This document shows positions 1 to 7,916 of a DNA stretch of 32,055 nt, in pieces. The notes under the pieces are model-generated. The model had not been told where the DNA came from and ran no database searches. It saw nothing but the letters and a program-made list of their open reading frames with translations. The position numbers and the translations under genes were made by a program. Source of the DNA: Lentisphaeria bacterium (GTDB taxonomy: Bacteria; Verrucomicrobiota; Lentisphaeria; Victivallales; Victivallaceae); contig JAFVRT010000139.1 of assembly GCA_017504125.1 (NCBI GenBank), positions 1 to 32,055 of the forward strand. Reading direction: 5' to 3'. The stretch's first letter is position 1. Each line of letters starts with the position of its first letter.

Positions 1-32
1 AAGCAGAATAAATGATAAAGGGATAATAAATT

Positions 33-464
33 ATGAAAAAGAACATTTTTGCCATCGCCGCCGCAGCCGGACTTTTGCTTGCCGGATGTACCTCTGTTGA
101 ATCGACCCAGAACTTCAACGGACTGGCTTGCGGAACGCCAAATGAAAAAGCCACCTGCCAGATACTTGTGCAGATTTCCGGATATTATTTCCTGGGTCTG
201 CCAATGATCACCGGAGGATTGGGCGATAATAAGTTCACCTTTTTCACCTACACCCAGACTACCGACAACGCAGTCTGGCTGCTGACCAAAGAGGCCAAGA
301 GCAAAGGGGCAACCAGAATGATCAATCAGAATATCATGATCACAGAAAGTTTTGTGCCGTTCCCCTTCGTAAGCAAACGGATCCTCAACGCCTCCGCCAC
401 CGGAGTCCGTTCCCGTTCTGCAGCTGTCCGTCAGGCAACAGAAAACTACGACAGGGAACCCTGA
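33..464 (+). CDS. small lipoprotein of unknown function
   Basis: Unrecognised 143-aa protein, probably lipid-anchored in the envelope. The N-terminus has two lysines, a hydrophobic stretch and a lipobox (LAGC) with the acylated cysteine at residue 19, a textbook type II signal peptide. The mature part has two further cysteines within about the first 35 residues, a hydrophobic glycine-rich patch near residues 48-63 and a basic, serine/alanine-rich tail; no catalytic motif is visible. The ATG follows AAGGG by about 10 bases. It lies 21 bases upstream of the PhoH gene on the same strand, so the two may share a transcript, but nothing links their functions. The lipoprotein call is secure; function is unknown. 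Confidence 0.8.
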   Translation: MKKNIFAIAAAAGLLLAGCTSVESTQNFNGLACGTPNEKATCQILVQISGYYFLGLPMITGGLGDNKFTFFTYTQTTDNAVWLLTKEAKSKGATRMINQNIMITESFVPFPFVSKRILNASATGVRSRSAAVRQATENYDREP

Positions 465-485
465 TTTTCCCCGGAGCTGATTGCC

Positions 486-1889
486 ATGGGTAAGATAAAA
501 AGTTTTGTTCTTGATACCAATGTTCTGCTTCACAGTGCTCAAAGCATTGAGTCGTTTCAGGATAATGATGTCATAATCCCCATGGCGGTTCTTGAAGAAC
601 TTGACAAGTTCAAAAAGAATAATGATGAACTGGGGCGCAACGCCCGTATGGTGATCCGCAAACTTGACCGTTTGCGGCAATCGGAAAAAGAACCGGGCAT
701 GCTCCGGTATGGGATCCCGCTTTCCAGAGTGTCCAAAAGTGCTGCCGGAAGGCTCTTTGTACTTTCTTCCTCACTCACACCCGGCTCACCTGAAGAAAAA
801 GCAGTAGATGCTTTATTCAGCACCGGAGATATGCCGGGCAGCGTGCCTGATAACCGGATCCTCCGTGTCGCTTATGAACGCCACCTGAAGCATGACAGCC
901 AGGTCATAATGATAAGCAAGGATATCAATGTGCGGCTGAAAGCAGACGCTCTCGGTATCAAAGTCATGGATTTTGACAGCAACAAGGTGAGCTCGGATAA
1001 ATTCCACACCGGTTCTGTAACTATACAGGTTTCCGGAGAACAGCTCGCCGGATTTTTCCGCGACCGGGAGATGGAAATAAACAGACAGCTTTTCACCAAC
1101 TCCTTTGCGGTGGCGGAGTGCGAAGATAACAACCAGAAATATGCCGTCGGCAGAGCTGACGGCAACGGCAAACTCCGGCTTCTTGATTATTCACTGACTG
1201 ATAAAGTGTGGAACATTTCTCCCAGAAACCGGGAACAGCGTATGGCTCTTGAGTTGCTCCTGGATCCGGAAATCAGACTGGTAACTCTGGTCGGCGGAGC
1301 AGGAACCGGAAAAACCCTGCTGGCTTTGGCCGCAGCGTTGCATCTGACATTGAACAAGGAACTTTTTGACCGTATTCTGGTTTCCCGTCCCATTATTCCG
1401 CTGGGTAAAGATATCGGCTTTCTTCCCGGTTCCAAAGATGCAAAACTGGGCAGCTGGATGCAGCCGATCTTCGACAATCTGCAGTTTCTGCTGGGAGAAC
1501 AGAATCAACAGGAAAATAAGGGAACCGCAAAACGCAGCGGCAGCGGTTCAAAACTTACTGTAGATTCCCTGTTGAACTCCCACAAGATAGATCTTGAGGC
1601 TTTGACCTATATACGCGGACGCAGTATCGCAAGACAGTTCGTTATTGTGGACGAAGCTCAAAATCTGACTCCTCACGAAATAAAAACCATCGTAAGCCGA
1701 TGCGGCAATGATACTAAAATGATCCTGACAGGAGATCCGGCTCAGATCGACAATCCCTATCTTGACAGTTCCAGCAACGGTCTGTCATACGCGGTGGAAA
1801 AACTCAAAGGTCAATCACTTTACGGGCACATCACATTGAGCCGCAGCGAGCGCAGCGAGCTTGCCGCCGTTGCCGCAAGATTACTGTAA
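486..1889 (+). CDS. phoH2: PIN domain - PhoH family ATPase
   Basis: 467-aa fusion of an N-terminal PIN domain (about residues 5-150; acidic motif FVLDTN at 7-12) and a C-terminal PhoH ATPase domain (about 235-467). The Walker A motif GGAGTGKT is at residues 270-277 and Walker B (IVDEAQN) has its Asp-Glu at 389-390; the C-terminus has the usual Ser-Arg-Ser-Glu-Arg-Ser-Glu arginine-finger region. Proteins of this PIN-PhoH type (YlaK/PhoH2) are cytosolic, ATP-dependent RNA-unwinding ribonucleases, often linked to toxin-antitoxin or stress physiology. No antitoxin-like small gene sits directly upstream; the neighbour is a lipoprotein gene. A GGAG lies 10 bases before the ATG. The stop overlaps the convergent FAD gene by 9 bases. 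Confidence 0.92.
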   Translation: MGKIKSFVLDTNVLLHSAQSIESFQDNDVIIPMAVLEELDKFKKNNDELGRNARMVIRKLDRLRQSEKEPGMLRYGIPLSRVSKSAAGRLFVLSSSLTPGSPEEKAVDALFSTGDMPGSVPDNRILRVAYERHLKHDSQVIMISKDINVRLKADALGIKVMDFDSNKVSSDKFHTGSVTIQVSGEQLAGFFRDREMEINRQLFTNSFAVAECEDNNQKYAVGRADGNGKLRLLDYSLTDKVWNISPRNREQRMALELLLDPEIRLVTLVGGAGTGKTLLALAAALHLTLNKELFDRILVSRPIIPLGKDIGFLPGSKDAKLGSWMQPIFDNLQFLLGEQNQQENKGTAKRSGSGSKLTVDSLLNSHKIDLEALTYIRGRSIARQFVIVDEAQNLTPHEIKTIVSRCGNDTKMILTGDPAQIDNPYLDSSSNGLSYAVEKLKGQSLYGHITLSRSERSELAAVAARLL

Positions 1890-3473
1890 GATCCCCAGGG
1901 CACAGCGAATACCGTCTGCAGCACCGGAAAGGATCCCGCCTGCAGCACCGACTCCTTCACCGGCCAGAAAAAGTCCGGGCAATGAAGATTCGCCTTTTTC
2001 ATTACGCTCAAAGCGCAACGGCGATGACACACAGCTTTCCACCCCGACAAACTTGCCGTCACGGATGAATCCCGGACATTTGCGGTCAAAAAATCTCAAC
2101 GCCGCCCGCAGCGCACTCTGAACTTCTGTAACAAGCAGGTGATCGACCCGTCCGGGAACGATCCCGACTTCACATCCGGTATGTTTATTTTTCAAGCCGG
2201 CCCTGCCGTTAAGAAATGCGGCAGCATCCTGAGCGATCATAGTGTAATCTCCTCCACCGGCAGCAAAAAGAGAAGTTTCGATCTTTTCTATGAGTGTGTA
2301 TGCTTCATCAACGGATGAAAAATAATCAACCGGCAAAGTAGTTATCAAACAACTGTTGGCAAATTCGCCATTCCGGGAGTAATTGCTCATACCATTGGAA
2401 ATCGAGTGTTTTTTCCATGCCGTGGCATTGACAACATTTCCTCCGGGACACATACAGAATGAACTTACATTCCAGGCATCCCCCGGCCGGGAAACCAGAT
2501 GATATTCTGCCGCGCCCAATGCTGCCGGACGGTTTGTACAATGATATTGACAACGGTCGATCAGAGATTGCGGATGTTCAATACGGCATCCCATCTGAAA
2601 CGGTTTCAAACAGCTGTTCAGCATACCTGAAAGTGAGCGCACCAATGCCCTGCCGCCAAGCCCCGGAGCCAATAAAACAGCAGGTGCGAAAATTTCCTCC
2701 CTCCCGCATCGGACTCCGCCGCAGCGGCCGCCGGAGTTGATAACACCTGTAACCTCTTTACCCCAGATAAAAGTTCCTCCGAGAGCTTCTATCTTGCGGC
2801 GCAAATTGATCGAAACGGACGGCAATTTATCCGATCCGACATGAGGACGGCTCAAATAAGCGATTTCCGGAGGTGCTCCGGCTGCGATCATTTCTTCAAG
2901 AATAAAACGGCGGTTGACATCTTTAGTCCCGGTATGGAGCTTCCCATCAGAAAACGCCCCTGCCCCGCCTTCTCCGATAAGCAGATTGTTTTCGGTATCC
3001 AATTCACGATCCTGCAAAAATTTCTGCCACGCAGTTTTACGGGACTCAACATCATGCCCCCTATCTATGATAACAGGATTTGTTCCGGCCATAGCCAAAA
3101 CAAGCGCACCGAAAATACCGGCCGGTCCGGTGCCGACCACCACCGGATTGCGAAGGGAAATTTTTTCCGGCAGCGGCAATTCCGCTTTTTTCATAACTCC
3201 CGACACTTCCGGCGAAGCAAGCGGCAAATCAAGTTTTTCATTTGAAGATATCAGCAGTTTGTAGATAATAACCGGTTCTTTACGGGAGTCAATACTTTTG
3301 CCCAATATCTGATAATCGATCTTTTCTGGAGCGGTCTTCAGTTTTCCGGCAATGATACTGCCCAGCGCAGAATCAATGCCGACAGGAGCCCTGCCCGCTC
3401 CTACCGTAAGTTTTTCCAATATATAATCTGCCACAAAAATACCTCTTTCAACCGGTAATTTTACCAATTTCAT
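1881..3473 (-). CDS. FAD-dependent dehydrogenase (COG2509 type)
   Basis: About 530-aa soluble flavoprotein of the uncharacterised NAD(P)/FAD-dependent dehydrogenase family COG2509. After an N-terminal alpha/beta module of about 95 residues comes the dinucleotide fold VVGTGPAGIFGA with a downstream acidic/basic ribose-binding strand (IIDRG); the C-terminus closes with the FAD-binding signature LFLAGEGVGAAGGILSGAADG. Physiological substrate is not known for the family. I chose the ATG at 3473: the longer GTG start at 3494 would lie inside the predicted promoter (-10 at 3485-3490), and the family normally starts with a strand like MKLVKLPVE. AAAGG sits just 2 bases before the ATG, so the mRNA would be nearly leaderless. 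Convergent with phoH2, divergent from the prmC operon. Confidence 0.88.
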   Translation of the reverse strand: MKLVKLPVERGIFVADYILEKLTVGAGRAPVGIDSALGSIIAGKLKTAPEKIDYQILGKSIDSRKEPVIIYKLLISSNEKLDLPLASPEVSGVMKKAELPLPEKISLRNPVVVGTGPAGIFGALVLAMAGTNPVIIDRGHDVESRKTAWQKFLQDRELDTENNLLIGEGGAGAFSDGKLHTGTKDVNRRFILEEMIAAGAPPEIAYLSRPHVGSDKLPSVSINLRRKIEALGGTFIWGKEVTGVINSGGRCGGVRCGREEIFAPAVLLAPGLGGRALVRSLSGMLNSCLKPFQMGCRIEHPQSLIDRCQYHCTNRPAALGAAEYHLVSRPGDAWNVSSFCMCPGGNVVNATAWKKHSISNGMSNYSRNGEFANSCLITTLPVDYFSSVDEAYTLIEKIETSLFAAGGGDYTMIAQDAAAFLNGRAGLKNKHTGCEVGIVPGRVDHLLVTEVQSALRAALRFFDRKCPGFIRDGKFVGVESCVSSPLRFERNEKGESSLPGLFLAGEGVGAAGGILSGAADGIRCALGILQ

Positions 3474-3484
3474 ATCCTTTCTAT

Positions 3485-3543
3485 AAAATATCACCGCTTT
3501 ATCTCTTTTCCAAATTGGAATTTTGAAAAAAACAGGTTATATT
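3485..3543. promoter_or_regulatory. mirror-image divergent promoter pair
   Basis: Two sigma70-like promoters share a 13-base palindrome, TTCCAAATTGGAA (3508-3520). Plus strand: -35 TTGGAA 3515-3520, 17-base spacer, -10 TATATT 3538-3543, driving the 81-aa/prmC operon. Minus strand: -35 TTGGAA 3513-3508, 17-base spacer, -10 TATTTT 3490-3485, driving the FAD dehydrogenase. The minus start point would fall about 5 bases before the ATG at 3473. Confidence 0.65.
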
Positions 3544-3568
3544 ATAAACATACGGAGGAACAGCTGCT

Positions 3569-3814
3569 ATGATGAATAACCGAAAAGATCCCGATGCCAT
3601 GTTGTTGGGAATGGGCCTGGATAACCATGACGGCCATAAACGCCTCACCAAAGGCGATAATTTCTGTCTGGTCGGAGGCTCGGAAGAAACCCACGAACGC
3701 ATGACTGAAACTGCGATCAAATTCAACGAGAAACTTTCCCGCAAAGGGAAACATCTCAAGGAACTTTCCCCCGAAGAATTCCGGGACATGATGCGCGAGG
3801 CTTCTGAAGGATGA
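3569..3814 (+). CDS. 81-aa conserved-looking small protein
   Basis: Unrecognised 81-aa soluble protein, first gene of the prmC-yraN-comF operon. It is rich in charged residues with no signal peptide or membrane segment. The N-terminal half is glycine/aspartate/histidine-rich (DAMLLGMGLDNHDGHKR), the middle carries FCLVGGSEETHERM, and the C-terminal 25 residues look helical and acidic (LSPEEFRDMMREASEG). GGAGG lies about 10 bases before the tandem ATGATG start. Its stop overlaps the prmC start in ATGA (3811-3814), so translation is probably coupled. It could be an accessory to PrmC; that rests only on position. Confidence 0.75.
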   Translation: MMNNRKDPDAMLLGMGLDNHDGHKRLTKGDNFCLVGGSEETHERMTETAIKFNEKLSRKGKHLKELSPEEFRDMMREASEG

Positions 3815-4635
3815 TCGTTGCAGAAGCGCGCAAAACCGGAGTTGCCATGCTGGCTGCAGCAGGTTTCAACGACCCGCTTCATGAAACACTCTATCTGCTT
3901 TCCGGAATATTGAAGATCCCCGTACTCGAACTGCAGCTTGCACCTGATGCGGAAATCCCGGAAGCTCTCGGAGCAAAGATCATTTCTTCTCTTGAACGCC
4001 GAGCCGGACACGAACCGGCACAGTATATTCTCGGTACTGCGCCGTTCCGGGATCTGGAACTTGAAGTAAATCCGGATGTTCTTATCCCCCGTCCGGAAAC
4101 GGAAGAATTGGTATCATTTGCGCTTGAAAATCTGCCTTCCGGAGCTGCAGTCATTGATTTGGGGACCGGTTCAGGCGCGATTCCTGTCGCATTGAAAAAA
4201 GAACGCCCCGATTTGCATATCACGGCGGTGGATCGTAGTATGAAAGCTCTTGAAACAGCCGCCCGTAATGCGGCCAGGTACGATACAGAAATAAATTTCA
4301 TCCATTCTGATCTGTGGCAAGCGGTACCGGCAGGAACTTTTGATCTGGTAACAGCCAATCTGCCGTATGTTTCAGAGGAGGAATACCGGCAATGTGAACC
4401 GGAAATCTTTTTTGAACCGGTAATGGCTCTTACGGCTCCTGATAACGGTCTGGATTTGATGAAAAAAGCAATCGATGATCTGCCACGGCGTCTTGCTCCC
4501 GGCGGAAAGGCCGTTTTTGAACTCGGCGAATGGCAAAATGAACATATATGCCGTTACGGTACAGAAAAGGGGTTTTCTGCAGTTTGCAAGTTGGATCTGG
4601 AAGGTAAAAAACGCTTTGCCATATTGTACTCATGA
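3811..4635 (+). CDS. prmC: peptide chain release factor N5-glutamine methyltransferase
   Basis: 274-aa cytosolic enzyme (PrmC/HemK) that methylates the Gln of the GGQ motif in release factors RF1 and RF2 using S-adenosylmethionine. The helical N-terminal recognition domain (about residues 1-85) precedes the Rossmann methyltransferase domain. Visible signatures are IPRPETEELV, the SAM-binding loop DLGTGSGAIP, and the catalytic tetrapeptide NLPY at residues 183-186, a variant of the common NPPY. Length is normal for the family. Second gene of a five-gene operon with 4-base overlaps on both sides. prfA, the usual partner, is not in this window. Confidence 0.95.
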   Translation: MIVAEARKTGVAMLAAAGFNDPLHETLYLLSGILKIPVLELQLAPDAEIPEALGAKIISSLERRAGHEPAQYILGTAPFRDLELEVNPDVLIPRPETEELVSFALENLPSGAAVIDLGTGSGAIPVALKKERPDLHITAVDRSMKALETAARNAARYDTEINFIHSDLWQAVPAGTFDLVTANLPYVSEEEYRQCEPEIFFEPVMALTAPDNGLDLMKKAIDDLPRRLAPGGKAVFELGEWQNEHICRYGTEKGFSAVCKLDLEGKKRFAILYS

Positions 4636-5027
4636 TAATCGGGAATCCACAACGCAAAACCCATTTGAAAATCGGCAGGTTCGGAGAAGATTCGGCAGTC
4701 AGACTGCTTGAACTCAAAAATTACACTATTCTGGCCCGGAATTTCAGACTGAAAAGCGGAGAATTGGACATCGTTGCCCTTGACGGAAATACGATCGTTT
4801 TCATTGAAGTGAAAACTATAAGGCATCACAATCAATTCACTCCGGCAGGCAATCTTTCTTTCCGCCAGTTGAAACGCAACCGTACTACGGGACGGCTTTA
4901 TATGGCGATTTTCGGTATCCCCGGAGCACGATGCAGGTATGATCTGATAGAGATAACCGTCGATCGCCGCCGCTGGCGCAAGATCCTTAAAATAACTCAC
5001 TCAACTGATATCCTCTCTTTGAAATGA
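4632..5027 (+). CDS. yraN: YraN family protein (UPF0102)
   Basis: 131-aa member of the YraN/UPF0102 family, which has a restriction-endonuclease-like fold but no firmly assigned role. The conserved core is visible: GRFGEDSAV near the N-terminus, then GELDIVALDG and VFIEVKT, supplying the Glu, Asp and Glu-X-Lys of the putative nuclease site. The start overlaps the prmC stop (ATGA) and the stop overlaps the comF start by 4 bases. Physical association with comF and prmC fits a DNA-processing or housekeeping cluster, but nothing here proves a substrate. Confidence 0.9.
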   Translation: MIIGNPQRKTHLKIGRFGEDSAVRLLELKNYTILARNFRLKSGELDIVALDGNTIVFIEVKTIRHHNQFTPAGNLSFRQLKRNRTTGRLYMAIFGIPGARCRYDLIEITVDRRRWRKILKITHSTDILSLK

Positions 5028-5764
5028 AAGAACTTTTACGCCGTTTTGCCGCCTGGTGCGGATTTTTCCGCTGTCCGCTCTGTATGGAACAGAGCGGTAA
5101 CGGATGCAATGAAGTATGTCAGGAGTGCAGAAAAAAGCTTCCATTGCTTCCGGTACAGGGACGATGTCCGGGATGCGGCGGCAGGAATGATTCGGCTCTG
5201 GCGATCTGTCAGGCCTGTCTGGAGTTTCCGATGCGGCCTTACATAGATGCCGTCGCAGTCATGGAGTATACCGGAAAAGGCCGGGAAATGATCCGTAATC
5301 TGAAATTCCGCCGCAGTCCGGAATTTGCCCGGCCCCTCGCCATGCTTGCTGTAGAAAAACTTGCTGAAAGCGGAATATATTTTGATGTAATAATTCCGAT
5401 TCCGCTGCATTGGCAGCGTAATTTGGTCCGTTCTTACAATCAAAGCGAACTTATCGCCGCTATCATCGCCGCAGAAACCGGCAAACCGCTGCTGCACGGC
5501 TTGAAAAAGATCCTCCCCACCCGTCGGCAGGCAGGATTGCAAAAGGAACAACGGCAAAGAAATCTGAAACGCGCCCTCGCGGTCAAAGATCCCTCCTTCA
5601 GCGGAAAACATGTACTGCTGGTAGATGATGTTCTTACTACCGGAACCACCTTGAGTACAGCTGCCGGAATACTCATGAAAAATGGCGCAGCCTCTGTCCG
5701 GGTATTATGCTGCGCCAGAACTCCGCTGAAAAGAAATTCCTATGTTGCAAAGGAAAAAAAATGA
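5024..5764 (+). CDS. comF: ComF family phosphoribosyltransferase-like protein
   Basis: 246-aa ComF/GntX-type protein. The N-terminal 75 residues carry zinc-binding cysteine pairs (CPLC, CQEC, CPGC, CQAC), followed by a phosphoribosyltransferase-like domain with the PRPP-binding loop VLLVDDVLTTGTT near residues 190-205. In transformable bacteria ComF acts in the cytosol after DNA uptake; in others its role is unclear. The start overlaps yraN and the stop overlaps the next gene, each by 4 bases. Given the prepilin-like genes elsewhere in the window a competence link is tempting, but no comEA, comEC or pilus assembly gene is present here. Confidence 0.92.
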   Translation: MKELLRRFAAWCGFFRCPLCMEQSGNGCNEVCQECRKKLPLLPVQGRCPGCGGRNDSALAICQACLEFPMRPYIDAVAVMEYTGKGREMIRNLKFRRSPEFARPLAMLAVEKLAESGIYFDVIIPIPLHWQRNLVRSYNQSELIAAIIAAETGKPLLHGLKKILPTRRQAGLQKEQRQRNLKRALAVKDPSFSGKHVLLVDDVLTTGTTLSTAAGILMKNGAASVRVLCCARTPLKRNSYVAKEKK

Positions 5765-6765
5765 TCAAAAAAGTAAAATTTCTCTCTGCCGGAATGCTCC
5801 TGATTCTGCTTGGACTTTTTCTGCTTCACATAAAACTGAACGATAGTAACAGAGCATACGATTCCCTGCCGGATTATGATTATATCGGAGAAATCAAAGA
5901 ACTTGCGGCACAAAAACGGTGGGGGGAAGCCAAAGTACTCTGCGAAGATGTCATCAAATCGGAACTTCCATGCGCCGGGGAGGCACGCTTGCTTATGGAG
6001 CAGTATAACAAGGAGTCAGGTATTGTTTTCAATCGGGCATACAAAGCGTGCCGTGCATTCATTACCGGTAAACCTGACAGTTCCATAGAAGAACTTGCCG
6101 GCAGCATTGTTGCCGACATGATCATCTATGGAGATCTCCGTGATATTTTTCTTCAAGGCTGGTACAAGATCTCCGGCAAAGAAAACGATCCTGTAATTGC
6201 TGCTCTGGCGGCAGCAGGACTCATAACGGAATTTGCCGACATGGCAGACTGGGCTCCTGCGCTGTTAAAAGTGCTCCGCAAATCAGGAGCCATGACAGCT
6301 GAACTTTCGGAAAAACTTCTAAAAATGCTCCGGGAAACCATTTCCCGGAAAAAAATCGATCCTGCAGCCGGAAAATTTTTCCGTGACTCCAGAACTTTGG
6401 CTGAAAATTGCGGTTTCATACGAACCGGAAATATTTTCAAACATATCAAATCGCCGGCTGATCTGGCTGTAATGGCGCAGTTTTCCAAACACTCGCCTCA
6501 TCTTGCGGCATTGAGTGCCAAACATTGCAGAAACGATATGGTCAGAGTTATCCAGACCGCCGGGAAACATCCTCACGGGATGATGCTTTTGAAACATATC
6601 GCCAGAAAAGGCAAACTATTGACCAGATCAGGAAAGATCCTGTACAAAGGTTACTGGGAACAATTTTTACTGCAGAATACGGGGAATTTTCTGTACCTGA
6701 TTTGTGCGCTGTTCTCTGCCGCAGGTGTATTTCTGATTTTCTGCGGCATAAAAAAAAGGCGGTAA
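5761..6765 (+). CDS. membrane-anchored protein of unknown function, both termini hydrophobic
   Basis: 334-aa protein I do not recognise. A basic start is followed by a hydrophobic segment at about residues 9-23 (signal anchor), and a second hydrophobic segment lies near 307-327 before a very basic tail (GIKKRR). The roughly 280 residues between are mostly helical, with no cysteine-metal site or catalytic motif seen. A topology with the middle part outside the cytoplasm and both ends inside is likely. The start chosen is the ATG overlapping the comF stop (ATGA, 5761-5764); an upstream start at 5707 would lie deep in comF. The stop codon is inside the terminator stem of the converging operon. 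Confidence 0.75.
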   Translation: MIKKVKFLSAGMLLILLGLFLLHIKLNDSNRAYDSLPDYDYIGEIKELAAQKRWGEAKVLCEDVIKSELPCAGEARLLMEQYNKESGIVFNRAYKACRAFITGKPDSSIEELAGSIVADMIIYGDLRDIFLQGWYKISGKENDPVIAALAAAGLITEFADMADWAPALLKVLRKSGAMTAELSEKLLKMLRETISRKKIDPAAGKFFRDSRTLAENCGFIRTGNIFKHIKSPADLAVMAQFSKHSPHLAALSAKHCRNDMVRVIQTAGKHPHGMMLLKHIARKGKLLTRSGKILYKGYWEQFLLQNTGNFLYLICALFSAAGVFLIFCGIKKRR

Positions 6766-6785
6766 AGTTATCCAACTTTACCGCC
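6758..6785 (-). terminator. strong intrinsic terminator closing the minus-strand operon
   Basis: Perfect 12-bp stem (6758-6769 with 6774-6785), 4-base loop, followed on the minus strand by seven T (the A run 6751-6757). It lies 11 bases beyond the last minus-strand stop codon and overlaps the stop codon of the converging plus-strand gene (6763-6765). The plus side lacks a T run, so it should act mainly on minus-strand transcripts. Confidence 0.9.
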
Positions 6786-6795
6786 GGCAAACAGT

Positions 6796-7077
6796 TTATT
6801 TGAATTCGATTTTAGTATTCTGCCGGATCTTCACCAAAGCTATACGCAACATCCTTATGGCAGTAAAATATTCGCTCACCATAGTATTCATCCGTTCTAC
6901 TTCAGACCGGGTGCCGTTATTTTTCGTCCTCTGGAATTTGTCGGCATTTTCAGAAGTGATATCTGCAAGCCAGCGTTCATACTCTACAAGATCGACATTG
7001 GCAAGAGTTGGTCTCGGCACAATAACACGGCGGCTTTTTTTACTCTTTTTATCTTTTTTCTCCGCAGATTCTTTTTC
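6796..7077 (-). pseudogene. in-frame continuation of the secreted-protein gene after a TAA
   Basis: Ninety-three codons in exactly the same frame as the gene at 7078-7464, separated from it only by one TAA (7078-7080). The segment starts with a Lys/Glu/Ser-rich linker (EKESAEKKDKKSKKSRR), then a mostly helical acidic/basic domain (NVDLVEYERWLADI, SEVERMNTMVSEYF), and ends at a stop just before the operon terminator. A GTG at 7020 could start a 74-aa protein, but no Shine-Dalgarno sequence precedes it. The simplest reading is one ancestral gene of about 222 codons split by a nonsense change; stop readthrough or a sequencing error are alternatives. Confidence 0.55.
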
Positions 7078-7464
7078 TTACTGACGGGCTGCTTTTTCCA
7101 TATACAAATCTTTGTGTTCTTTGGTATAATTACGCATGGCAGTACCCTTGAACCTGACAGGGAAGCGTCTGATCGTCGCAACTTTGATCACTCCGTAATT
7201 ACGCTGCAGAGTACTGGCAGGAGAAGTGATATCTGCGATCCTGGCCTTTCCCTCTCTGGTCAATTTTGCCTGAATACGGTTGATATTACTGAACATACGC
7301 TGTAAATACTTTTCAGTATTTTTTCTGTAATCTCCTTCAGAATGCCTCTGGGAAGACCAATAATCTCTTTCTATGATATCCAGCAATCTCGCCGTATCAT
7401 CAAGCAAATCGGCACGCAATGAACAACATACGAGCAACAAGGCACTTATAAACAGTTTCATCAT
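7078..7464 (-). CDS. secreted protein of unknown function, probably truncated
   Basis: 128-aa protein with an evident signal peptide (MMKLFISALLLVCCSLRA, cleavage probably after SLRA at about residue 18). The rest is helical with many Arg, Asp and Glu, including ERDYWSSQRHSEGDYRKN and a strand-like segment VIKVATIRRFPVRF; no family recognised. I chose ATG 7464 because GGAGA precedes it by about 7 bases and it gives a clean signal peptide; the frame can also be opened at a TTG (7497) overlapping the HIT stop. Last gene of the hisE operon. Translation stops at TAA 7078-7080, after which the frame stays open for 93 more codons. Confidence 0.65.
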   Translation of the reverse strand: MMKLFISALLLVCCSLRADLLDDTARLLDIIERDYWSSQRHSEGDYRKNTEKYLQRMFSNINRIQAKLTREGKARIADITSPASTLQRNYGVIKVATIRRFPVRFKGTAMRNYTKEHKDLYMEKAARQ

Positions 7465-7493
7465 CGCAGTTTCTCCACTTATACTACAGACCG

Positions 7494-7913
7494 TCAATCA
7501 AGTTTCAATCTACCGGCTGCTGCGGCGGCGATTTCCGCCATCTTGCCTTCAGGATAGACCAGCTGCCGCCAGTTCCAATGGAAATCGTCCTCCACGCCTC
7601 TGGGAACCACATGCAAATGAGCGTGCATCACCACCTGTCCTGCAGCAAGTCCGTCTGCCAGATGCAGATTGTAGCCGTCAAGATCCAGTTCCCGTTTCAG
7701 AGCGATCCCGATACGGGAAGCTACATGAAACATCCTTCCGGCAATATGTTCCGGAATAGTGGATGCTGATTCATGATGTTCTTTGGGAATCACCAGAGTA
7801 TGTCCGAAATTGATCGGAGAAATATCCAGAAATGCGTACACCAGTTCATCTTCATAGATCTTGGCAGAAGGGATCTCGCCGTTAATGATCTTACAAAAAA
7901 TACAATTGTTCAT
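7494..7913 (-). CDS. HIT family nucleotide hydrolase/transferase
   Basis: 139-aa cytosolic histidine-triad protein of the Hint/YcfF group, purine nucleoside phosphoramidase-like enzymes. The triad HAHLH (His97, His99, His101) is followed by VVPR, and the N-terminus has the usual CIFCKIINGEIPS with a Cys-X2-Cys pair. Length and architecture are normal. The start lies 3 bases from the ktrA stop, so it belongs to the same transcript. An AP4A-hydrolase-like activity is possible; the physiological substrate cannot be told from sequence. Confidence 0.92.
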   Translation of the reverse strand: MNNCIFCKIINGEIPSAKIYEDELVYAFLDISPINFGHTLVIPKEHHESASTIPEHIAGRMFHVASRIGIALKRELDLDGYNLHLADGLAAGQVVMHAHLHVVPRGVEDDFHWNWRQLVYPEGKMAEIAAAAAGRLKLD

Positions 7914-7916
7914 GAT

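Noticed and set aside
1840-1862. Tandem CGCAGCGAG repeat in phoH2
   Set aside because: It encodes the conserved Ser-Glu-Arg-Ser-Glu arginine-finger region of PhoH proteins and is explained by codon choice.
5707-5760. Upstream start for the 334-aa protein after comF
   Set aside because: It would overlap comF by 58 bases and hide the hydrophobic N-terminus; the ATG at 5761 gives an ATGA overlap like its neighbours.
5024-5764. Complete competence or type IV pilus system suggested by comF plus prepilins
   Set aside because: No pilus ATPase, secretin, prepilin peptidase or ComE homologue is in the window; solitary prepilin-like proteins are common in this phylum.
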